The position numbers were made by a program, and so were the translations under genes. A DNA stretch of 64,000 nucleotides, from contig CAVOTI010000004.1 of assembly GCA_963699105.1 (NCBI GenBank), positions 124,001-188,000 of the forward strand, read 5' to 3'. The DNA comes from Bog-756 sp963699105 (GTDB lineage: Bacteria; Actinomycetota; Acidimicrobiia; Acidimicrobiales; RAAP-2). The notes beneath the pieces were generated by a model. The model had not been told where the DNA came from. It searched no databases and saw nothing but the letters and a program-made list of their open reading frames with translations. Each line of letters opens with the position of its first letter. The first letter of the stretch is position 1. Positions 44,114 to 51,823 of the stretch are shown in pieces.

Positions 44114-44329
44114 GTGACCCCCGAGGAATGCGTAGACGAGTTACGGGCTGCCGCAGAAGATTCCCAACAGAAGTTGGACGAGATGGTCGGGGGTGGCGGA
44201 CCGGCTTCCGATGCCGAGGCGTTCCTTTTCGACGCCGAGATGATTCACATGTTTGCTCAGCAACTGGTGGCGATCACCGAACAACTGCAGCAACTGACCG
44301 CTCGGGTCGAGCAGTTGGAAGGACGTTGA
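44114..44329 (+). CDS. Small coiled-coil protein
   Basis: 71 aa from GTG 44114. Strongly helical and acidic: DELRAAAEDSQQKLDEMVGG, a short Gly/Pro break, then HMFAQQLVAITEQLQQLTAR and VEQLEGR with heptad-spaced Leu/Val. No membrane span, metal motif or export signal. The size and composition suggest a small scaffold or antitoxin-like protein, but no partner lies next to it. The start is inferred from coding character; no clear Shine-Dalgarno. Confidence 0.5.
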   Translation: MTPEECVDELRAAAEDSQQKLDEMVGGGGPASDAEAFLFDAEMIHMFAQQLVAITEQLQQLTARVEQLEGR

Positions 44330-44355
44330 CAGGCCTCCCCAGGTTCACCCGCCCG

Positions 44356-45009
44356 TCACCCGAAGAACTCGTCCTCCAGTGCCGCACACAGCGCGTGGCA
44401 GACGGCAAGATGGAGCTCTTGGGCACTGGCCACGTCCCGGGAGGGAACCTTCACCCACACGTCGGCCAGGCCTCCGAGAGGCTGGCCGGGGTCGCCGGTG
44501 AGGGCGAGTACGCCCACGCCTGCCGCCCTTGCCGCCATGGCGCCGAGAACCATGTTCCGAGACCGTCCCGACGTCGACAACGCCCAGAACGTGTCACCGG
44601 GACGCCCGTAGCCGTTCACCTGCTGGGCGATGGCCATATCGGCAGCGGTGTCGTTGGCCACCGCGGTGAGGAGAGCAGTCTGGCTGGTCAGGCTGACGGC
44701 CGGTAAGGCCGACTCGAGCCGATCGGCCAGATACGCGGCATCCTCGGCAAAGTCTGGGGGTGCGGCCGCCACCAGGGCGCGGCGGGTGTCGGGTGACAGG
44801 GGTCGACGCCGTTCCATCCCCTTCATCAACTCTCCGACGATGTGATCGGCGCCGGCTGCGCTCCCTCCATTGCCGCCGACGTACACGGTCCCTCCTCCCG
44901 CAAATGTGCGGACGAGAAGGCTGAAGGCGTCGTCGAGCTCTGGGGTCAGCGGCCTCAGCGCCGGATGGCGCTCCACCAGACCGGTGAGGGGCGGCGGCGA
45001 CGAGGTCAT
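44356..45009 (-). CDS. SIS-domain phosphosugar isomerase (GmhA-like)
   Basis: 217 aa; ATG 45009 overlaps the mannosidase stop (ATGA). A sugar isomerase (SIS) domain shows TVYVGGNGGSAAGADHIVGE, the characteristic phosphosugar loop, then AVSLTSQTALLTAVAND and TFWALSTSGRSRNMVLGAMA, with the C-terminal helix SAQELHLAVCHALC holding the conserved Glu and His. The order and residues match D-sedoheptulose-7-phosphate isomerase. It would act on a phosphosugar in the cytoplasm. The tight coupling with an alpha-mannosidase suggests heptose/mannose glycan turnover rather than LPS-core synthesis. Confidence 0.85.
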   Translation of the reverse strand: MTSSPPPLTGLVERHPALRPLTPELDDAFSLLVRTFAGGGTVYVGGNGGSAAGADHIVGELMKGMERRRPLSPDTRRALVAAAPPDFAEDAAYLADRLESALPAVSLTSQTALLTAVANDTAADMAIAQQVNGYGRPGDTFWALSTSGRSRNMVLGAMAARAAGVGVLALTGDPGQPLGGLADVWVKVPSRDVASAQELHLAVCHALCAALEDEFFG

Positions 45010-47570
45010 GGTCTGCCGCCGGACGGGACCGTCGGCGGGGCCGGCCGATGGGCCGCCAGCTCCAGCTCGGGTATATCGAGGTCTCGCACCGGTATTACCG
45101 GATCGTCGGGGACGAAAAGGGTGCGAACCTGGTGGCGGCCGAGGTCGCCCGTCCAAGACCGGTGGTGAGCGGGGAGCGTCACCTGGGCCCGGCTCGGTCT
45201 CCCGGAGATCTCCCACACCCGGAGCACGGTACCTGTTCCCGCCTCCGCCCGCTTGACGACCGGCACCACCACGCTGCTTCCGTCCACCTCCATTGCGCTG
45301 GATTCGGGCCCGAGATATCCCCCATGCCACGTGTCGATGACCGCCGGCAATTCTACCCGATGCTCGTCGGCCATCCGGGCCACCTCGGCCTCGGCCCACG
45401 TGCCCTTATGGGGGGTGAGACGGAACCGGATCCGGTGGAACCCCTGGTCGGTGACCGGATAGGCGGCAGGATCATCTGTCGCCCACCCCCACCCGTGGTC
45501 CGCCACCCTGGGGCTCCGCAGGGCCGTGAGGCGCAGCCGGGAACCGAGCACGTCGTACCCGCCGGCCGCATCCGAGGTACATGCCAATCCGTGGCGCCCA
45601 TCGGACAGGTCGAGCCAGTGCACCATGACCTCTTCGTGACCGGAGCACGGCCGTTCGACGAACCCGTAGGGAGCCCCCGCCGCACTGGACGGATCGGAGA
45701 ATGTGGTGGGGACCACCACTTTCATCACCCGGGCCGACTCGTGCCACTCGGCGGTGATGCGCAGCTCTACGAAGGGGCGGCCTTGGTACAGGCAGACCTC
45801 CTGGACCACCGTGGAGTGATCCAGCGACCACGTGCTCCTGACGGTGGCTCGCACCGGACCGTCTTCCACCACGACGACGCCCGTCAGCTCACCGGTCCGC
45901 TCGTCGCCCTCGTAACGAGCAGTGCCGTGGGACCAGGTGTCACTGGCATCCTCGACCACCACCGGCAGCACACCACCATCTGCCAACAGCTCCCACTGCT
46001 CCTCGCCGCGGCTGCCCACTACGAGACTGGCAAGGGCACCGGAGCGGGGGTCGATGACGACTTGAAGGAGACCATTGGTCAAGGTGGTGCCACCAGAGGC
46101 ATCGACAGCAACGGCGGCCGGCGGACTGCCACCTGGTGGTGCGTCGGGGTCGGGGTCGATCACGTGGAGCCAGTAGCGGCGGTAGCCGAACGGTGGGACC
46201 GGCAGCTGCATGATGCTGCGGGTGGGGGTGTAGGTGACTTCGCCCGAAGGGATCTGTTGTACGGCATGCCGGTCGCCCGACACCGAGGTCACCACCGACA
46301 CCCGGTGGGGGATGCTCACCATCCCCGTCACCGGCCAGGACAGTGGGTTGAACACGATGATGGGCACCGGGATCCCCGACATGGACGCCTCGAGACCCTC
46401 GGCCGTGTCGGCACCCGCCACCCAGGTGTCGACCGACTCGACCATGCGGTGCGCAGCCAACGTGACCAGCCGGTCGGCCCGCGATTCAGCCGACGTCAGC
46501 AGCTGTTCGACGGCGGTGGTAGCCGGGTCGGTGGTGGTCCCGCCCAGGGCGTCGTGGAACTGGGCGAACAGTACGCCGCGCCAGGCCTCGGCCAGCTCCC
46601 CTTGCACGTCGAAGGAGTGACCGGTCAATGCGCGGCACAGCTCTGCCATCTTCTCCGCGGTGATCAGGGCATCCTCGGCTCGAGCGTTTCCCCGCTTGAG
46701 CGAGGCCCGGGCCGAATAGCATCCGACGGCGTGCCACTGGAGTTCGCCAGCCACCGGCGGGAGGTCGGCGTCCCCGCCGGCCACCGCCTCGCCCAAGGCG
46801 TCGAAGTAGGCAACCGGGCTGCTGAAGGCAATCGACCCGCCACTGGTGGCGGACAGATCGCCGATGGTCCTGACCGCAACTCGGGTCGGCCCTCCGCCAT
46901 GGTCGCCCACGCCGAAGAAGGCCATCAGCGGATACCCGAGTTCACGGCTCCGTTCCAGCAGCTCAGCACTCCGCTGACGGATCACCTCGTCCTCGTGGCT
47001 TCCCTCCGTCGAGTACTCGTAGGGGATGCGGTAAGTGGGCAGGGTCGTCCCGTCCACGCCCTCCCACAGAAAGGCCGGAGCGTCGATGTGCTTCTCGTGC
47101 TCGCCGGGCCGCATCATCACGTAGGCGCCGATGCCGCTGCCCGCCAGCAGCTGCGGCATCGTGCCGGCATGGCCGAAGGAGTCGATGTTGTAGCCGACGG
47201 TGGCCGTCACTCCGAGGTGCTCCGCCAGGTAGCGTTGTCCATAGAGGAACTGTCGGCAGACCGACTCGCCGCTGGGCAGGTTGCAATCAGGCTCGACCCA
47301 CTGGCCACCCGTCACGATCCAGCGCTGTTGGGCCACCAGCTTCCTGATGCGTGCAAACAGTTCCGGCGAGGTCTGCTCGACCCACTGGTAGTAACTGGCG
47401 GAACTCGCCGTGAAGACCAGGGCGGGCTCCTCGTCGAGCCGGTCGGCCGCCGACCGAAAGGTCTGGAGGACTTCATGCATCCCTTCCCGCCAGTCCCAAA
47501 TCCACATGGGGTCGATGTGGGCATTTCCCACCCAGTGCAATCGAGCTGGCGAGTGGCGGTGGTGATTCAT
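45006..47570 (-). CDS. GH38 alpha-mannosidase
   Basis: 854 aa from ATG 47570, chosen for its GGAGAG Shine-Dalgarno seven bases upstream; earlier in-frame Mets (47585, 47594) lack one. The N-terminal catalytic domain opens with HWVGNAHIDPMWIWDWREG (zinc ligands His18, Asp20), and YNIDSFGHAGTMPQLL supplies the nucleophile Asp130. Middle three-helix bundle, then the beta-rich C-terminal domains (FNPLSWPVTGMVSIPHRVSV; LTNGLLQVVIDPRSGALASL; WGWATDDPAAYPVTDQGFHR). There is no signal peptide, so it acts on imported or cytosolic mannosides. It heads an operon with the SIS isomerase. Confidence 0.92.
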   Translation of the reverse strand: MNHHRHSPARLHWVGNAHIDPMWIWDWREGMHEVLQTFRSAADRLDEEPALVFTASSASYYQWVEQTSPELFARIRKLVAQQRWIVTGGQWVEPDCNLPSGESVCRQFLYGQRYLAEHLGVTATVGYNIDSFGHAGTMPQLLAGSGIGAYVMMRPGEHEKHIDAPAFLWEGVDGTTLPTYRIPYEYSTEGSHEDEVIRQRSAELLERSRELGYPLMAFFGVGDHGGGPTRVAVRTIGDLSATSGGSIAFSSPVAYFDALGEAVAGGDADLPPVAGELQWHAVGCYSARASLKRGNARAEDALITAEKMAELCRALTGHSFDVQGELAEAWRGVLFAQFHDALGGTTTDPATTAVEQLLTSAESRADRLVTLAAHRMVESVDTWVAGADTAEGLEASMSGIPVPIIVFNPLSWPVTGMVSIPHRVSVVTSVSGDRHAVQQIPSGEVTYTPTRSIMQLPVPPFGYRRYWLHVIDPDPDAPPGGSPPAAVAVDASGGTTLTNGLLQVVIDPRSGALASLVVGSRGEEQWELLADGGVLPVVVEDASDTWSHGTARYEGDERTGELTGVVVVEDGPVRATVRSTWSLDHSTVVQEVCLYQGRPFVELRITAEWHESARVMKVVVPTTFSDPSSAAGAPYGFVERPCSGHEEVMVHWLDLSDGRHGLACTSDAAGGYDVLGSRLRLTALRSPRVADHGWGWATDDPAAYPVTDQGFHRIRFRLTPHKGTWAEAEVARMADEHRVELPAVIDTWHGGYLGPESSAMEVDGSSVVVPVVKRAEAGTGTVLRVWEISGRPSRAQVTLPAHHRSWTGDLGRHQVRTLFVPDDPVIPVRDLDIPELELAAHRPAPPTVPSGGRP

Positions 47571-47702
47571 CTCACGGCTCTCCATGTCGGCCATCTGTAC
47601 CATCATGGTGGTCGGCCGCCGGCCGATCCACAAGCGAGCCTGGCCGGCTGACGAGGCTACCGGTCTGGCCACACTTGGCGGCATCGTGGCGATGCGTGTC
47701 AA

Positions 47703-48302
47703 ATGGTGGGCATGGGAGCCAACCGGTGCCGCTCGACGCTCCGGCGACCATGGACGACGCTTGTCGCCGCCCTCACCGCCGCCCACCATGGCTTTGAACT
47801 GTCCAACGGCGTCGGTCTCGTCGGGCAGCCGGAAGTCGGTCTTGTGGGAGCCAGTGCCTGGTGGGCGACGCAGATTCCCATCTGGATCGCACTGGCCGCC
47901 AAGGGTGGCAAGCGATGGGACAGGCTGCTCGCCGTGTGGTCCGGTGCCGCCCTCGGAGGTTCGGTCGTCCATTTTTTGATCTGGCCATGGCGACGAGGCA
48001 CCCTGGGAATACCAGTGCTGGCCGAAGCCGAGGGCCTCGGTGCCTCCCAGCTTCCTGCCTACAACACGCTTCTTTACGGTTGGGGAGCAGCCTCAGTGCT
48101 CTCGATTGCCCTCGAAGTACCTCGGGGTGACCGGCGTTGGGCCCTCCTGGGCTTGGCGGCTCTGCCGCTCTTGCGCCTCTCGGCCAAACACCATTTTTCG
48201 TGGATCGTCGATCAAGCGGCGACCCGACCGGCTTGGTGGAATCGGGGCGTCCAAGACGGCAGTCACCCCCCTGGGCCGATCGGTCCTCTGGACCAGCCCT
48301 GA
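47703..48302 (+). CDS. Hypothetical multi-pass membrane protein
   Basis: 199 aa from ATG 47703 (MGANRC at 47712 is equally possible). About four hydrophobic stretches are visible: TLVAALTAAHHGFELSNGVG, ASAWWATQIPIWIALAAKGG, LAVWSGAALGGSVVHFLIWP and LLYGWGAASVLSIALEVPRG, followed by a short basic/aromatic tail (LSAKHHFSWIVDQAATRP). It is divergent from the alpha-mannosidase, with ~130 bp between starts. I do not recognise the family; a transport or envelope role is only a guess. Confidence 0.6.
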   Translation: MVGMGANRCRSTLRRPWTTLVAALTAAHHGFELSNGVGLVGQPEVGLVGASAWWATQIPIWIALAAKGGKRWDRLLAVWSGAALGGSVVHFLIWPWRRGTLGIPVLAEAEGLGASQLPAYNTLLYGWGAASVLSIALEVPRGDRRWALLGLAALPLLRLSAKHHFSWIVDQAATRPAWWNRGVQDGSHPPGPIGPLDQP

Positions 48303-48422
48303 CCCTCGCCTCACCCGCGGACCTCAGTCCAGATTCGAGGATGTCCGCGGAGTTCGGCCGCTGACGTCGAGGTTGCGGCCGCGTGGCTGGGCCGTCACCG
48401 CCTGGGACCGCAGCGGCGACAC

Positions 48423-48428
48423 TACGGT
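48423..48428 (+). promoter_or_regulatory. -10 box of leaderless SDR gene
   Basis: TACGGT, seven bases before ATG 48436, with no Shine-Dalgarno. Confidence 0.45.
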
Positions 48429-48435
48429 GTGCCAT

Positions 48436-49252
48436 ATGAGCCTTCCTCCACCTGCAGCTGATCGCACCGCCGTCGTGACCGGCGCCTCCTCGGGGATTGG
48501 TGAAGCCATCACTCGGGAACTGGCCACCAGGGGGTACGGCGTAACACTCGTGGCTCGACGAGCTGACAGGTTGGCGGCGCTGGCCGACGAAATCAGGACA
48601 GGCGGCGGGCGGGCCAGTGTCCTGGCCACTGATCTCTCCGACCGGGCCGGACCGGGCCACTTTGATCGACCGTGTCGCCACACTCGGTTTCACCCCGGAC
48701 ATCCTCGTCAACAATGCCGGCTTCTCGACCCTCGGTCCGGTCGCCCAGTCAGACCCCGAGTCCGAGATGGACATGATCGAGGTGGACGTGGTGGCCGTTG
48801 TCGATCTCTGCAGCCGGATTTGTTCCGGGCATGGTCGAACGCCGCTGCCGGTGCCGTGCTCAACGTTGCCTCGACCGGAGCCTTCCAGCCCTTGCCGGGT
48901 CAAGCTGGTTACGGGGCCGGAAAGGCATTCGTGCTGTCATACACCGAGAGCCTGAGCTGGTGAGCTCCGTGGCACCGGCGTTGGCGCCACCGCCCTCTGC
49001 CCTGGACCGGTGGACACCGGATTCGGGGACCGGGCCGGTTTCGCCAAGGAGGACGCCGAGGCGGCACTTCCCCACTTCATGTGGGAGTCGGCCGAAACGG
49101 TGGCCAGGGTGGGTGTCGACGCCCTGGATGCAGGGAGGGTTGTGGCGATCCCGGGATTCGCCAATCGCGCCGGTGCCAACATCGCCCGCCTCATTCCCAA
49201 TCGGGTCCTCGTTCCACTGCTGGCCAGGAACCACCCTGGGCTACGCCACTGA
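48436..49252 (+). CDS. SDR oxidoreductase, multiply frame-broken
   Basis: Reconstructed ~270 aa short-chain dehydrogenase. The cofactor loop TGASSGIG and VARRADRLAALADEI are in the first frame. DILVNNAGFSTLGPV (NNAG) comes in the second after a change at ~48645-48665. GFVPGMVERR lies in a third. VLNVASTGAFQP (catalytic Ser) and GYGAGKAFVLSYTESL (Tyr-x-x-x-Lys) are in the first again. CPGPVDTGF and VARVGVDALDAGRVVAIPG follow in the second to TGA 49252. Breaks fall at about 48655, 48815, 48845 and 48955. All family motifs survive in order, favouring consensus errors, though four in 820 bp is many. Confidence 0.72.
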
Positions 49253-50546
49253 TCGACCGGTCCGGCGCCGATAGCGGAGTGGGCAGGGGTCAGCCGAACG
49301 GGCTACGCCTCCGATCTGGGCCGGTACGGGAGAGGGGTGGCGATCCCAGCGGGGATCGAACTCGTACTCTTCGAAAAGACGGATGGCGGCGATGGTCATG
49401 GTTGACAATGAGAACGGCTGCGCCGGACACGTGTGCCGTCCGTGCCCGAATGTTGTGACCAGTTCGATGGAGCCGATGGCCGAGCTGTGGGCCAGTCGGC
49501 GCCGGTTCCAGACTGTCGGATCCCACCGGTCGAGACCCGGGGCGGCACTGGTATTGGTGAGTGGAAGCAATGTGGCAACGGTGACGCCGGGTCCCACCTC
49601 GTAGAGGACATCTCCGACGTCCAGGGTCACGGGGGCCAGCACGTAACGGGCCATGATCGAGCGTTGAGCAAGGCGAATCGACTCGAGCGCGCAGACCTCG
49701 GCCAGTTTCTGGTCGCCCTCTCCCACGCGCCTGGCTTCCTCGGGATGAGCGAGGAGATCGACCAGGCTCCAGCCCAGAGCGGCGAATAGGTTCGACATGG
49801 AGGCGATGTGGATGAGGGCGACGTCTTGGGCGACACCCGTCCTGCGGGTTGCTGCTGGTTCATCCGCCCAGGTCGCAGCGACGCGATTGAACAGGGGGTG
49901 GTCCGATTCGGCTCCGGGCAGCTCATCCAGGGCTTCCCCCAGCTCGGCAATGACGATGTCGAGGGCTTCGTATTCCGCCGATTTGCCGGTGAATTCCACC
50001 GCCGACATGGCGTCGGGATGGACAAAGGACTCGGCGCCATCGAGTGCGTCGAACGCCCCGACGAGCCGCTCGAGCCGCCCGCCACTGGCGGAGCCGGGCC
50101 CTCCCCACGACGCCAAACCGACTCGATGACCCAAGTCGTCTTGTGAGTGCGAACACATCGACCTCACCGGCAACACCGAGCTCAAGAAGGGTGTCGTCGA
50201 GGGCCCGTCCGACATTGGCCAGGTAGGCGGCAACATCGTCACGTCCGAAGAGTTCGGTCGGGAGGGTTCGGCGGCCGACGAATATCTCGTCGGGCAGCTT
50301 GCGGTGCAACATCCGCCAATCGGCTGCTCCCTTGCTGGCCCGATCCTCGGGCAACGCATAGAAGGATCTCACCCCTGTTGGGGAAAAGGTGAACAGATAG
50401 GGTTCGGCGCCGCTGACAACCATGAAGGTGTCCCCTACGGTGCGCCTGGCTTCGGCCAGAGCGGCGATCGGGTCGTGGATCGGAACATCCCACGGCAGAC
50501 CGGTATCTGCCGCCATCGGGGGCATGGGCGAGACCGCCACTGTCAA
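49241..50546 (-). CDS. Cytochrome P450 with Asn-type I-helix, frameshifted
   Basis: About 430 aa when joined. The N-terminal half (PIHDPIAALAEARRTVGDTF; RMLHRKLPDEIFVGRRTLP) is in one frame and the rest in another, with the change at ~50115-50150. In the second part the I-helix reads IASMSNLFAALGWSLVDLL: an Asn replaces the usual acid-alcohol pair, a pattern known from CYP7/8/74-like P450s. ExxR is ALESIRL, and the heme loop TFGHGRHTCPAQPFSLS contains the Cys. Its stop overlaps the convergent SDR end. Substrate unknown; isomerase- or dehydratase-like chemistry is conceivable for this helix type. Confidence 0.8.
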
Positions 50547-50606
50547 GGATTCGTCCTCCCGTCGGCCATGGATACCCGATAGATCCGACCGGAGGCGATC
50601 GGACCC

Positions 50607-51654
50607 CTATGGAGACAGCCGAATTTGCCCGTTGACGTCATCGTAGGTGATGGTGAAATCGTAGAAGGCTTGCACGCCCGTGTTGAGGAACGGTCCCTCG
50701 TCCGACTCGACGGTCAACAGGCTCTCCGATTTGGTGGTACCGGCGGGGAACGTCCAAAACGCATTTTTCGACCCTTCCACACTCACCGAAACCGGAGTTC
50801 CGGCGACGACGTGCCGCGGTCCCGGGCACTGTCGGCGCCTGGTCGAGGGTAGGGCCGGAGATCTGCATGGTGTAGGTTCCCGAATCGAACAGCGCCGGTA
50901 CACATTCACTGTCCGCACCCACCGAAATGCACAGGGGCAGCTGGCTGTCTCCCCACAGATCCTTGCCTGCCGATGTTCCGATGGCCGTCATTTGGATGGT
51001 CGTCGAGGATCGGCGGGATGGGAGCTTGGCTCCCAGGACGAGGGACCCTGATTCGCCATCCAGATGGAGGCTCCACCTCTTACCGGGCGCCCCGGGCATG
51101 CCCAGGATCGGGCTGATCACTCCTCCACCGCTGCTCTGGGTCCCGATGCCCAGGATTCCATAGGCGCCGGACTGCTCGAAGCCGGGAATTCCACCGGACG
51201 CCGGGCAGGTCGGCTTGCTGGCGATACAGAACGCTTGCTCCACGTAAGCGAACGGCACCGGATGCTTGGTCGAAGCGGATCCGATCTTGACAACCGCGTC
51301 AGCCACCACTCCGGTGAACCGGTGCCCTCCGGCGTAGGTGATATTTGCCGGTTGGTCCGTAAGGGTGACTCCCGAACCGGCTCCGGCACCGACTGCATTG
51401 TCGAAAATGTGGAGACCCGATGATCCAGTATCGAGAAGCACCGGGACGGGAGCGGAGTTGCCCACACTGACCTCCACTGTGGGTCGCGCACCTTCCGGAG
51501 TGCCCTGGCCGTCCAGGACAGTGACGGGCACGACGGACATCGCCGTTGAAGCGGAGGCGACGGGTGACAACGCCACCAGTGACACCCCGGTGCCGGTGGC
51601 GCAGAGAACGGCTACCCCGATGGCGGATACCCCGACCTGGACCTTCTTGAACAT
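50607..51654 (-). CDS. Secreted aspartic-protease-like protein, frameshifted
   Basis: Reconstructed ~348 aa. ATG 51654 follows GGGAGGG. A signal peptide (VSAIGVAVLCATGTGVSLVA, cleaved near ASASTA) precedes a bilobal domain. The N-lobe has PVPVLLDTGSSGLHIF and the C-lobe ECVPALFDSGTYTMQIS, placed as the paired catalytic Asp-Thr/Ser-Gly motifs of pepsin-like proteases, with GAYGILGIGTQS and the Cys pair FCIASKPTC between. After a frame change at ~50815-50822 the last strands are VSVSVEGSKNAFW and GVQAFYDFTITYD. Bacterial pepsin-like enzymes are rare; DUF3443-type non-proteolytic relatives are the main alternative. Confidence 0.72.
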
Positions 51655-51823
51655 GAAAGAACCCTCCCTGCTGATGCCACCGGAGTGTCCGAAACCACGC
51701 CGACCCGACAATACGTCACATCGATCCCAGTGTGCCCGCGGCCAACCGGAGAGGGTCACTGAGGTCGTACCGGCGTCGAACACACCGAGGCGGGGGCCCC
51801 TTACACACCTGCGGACAGGCGGG

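Noticed and set aside
45048..47651. 867-aa plus-strand open frame opposite the alpha-mannosidase
   Set aside because: Antisense shadow of a well-supported GH38 gene, without recognisable domains.
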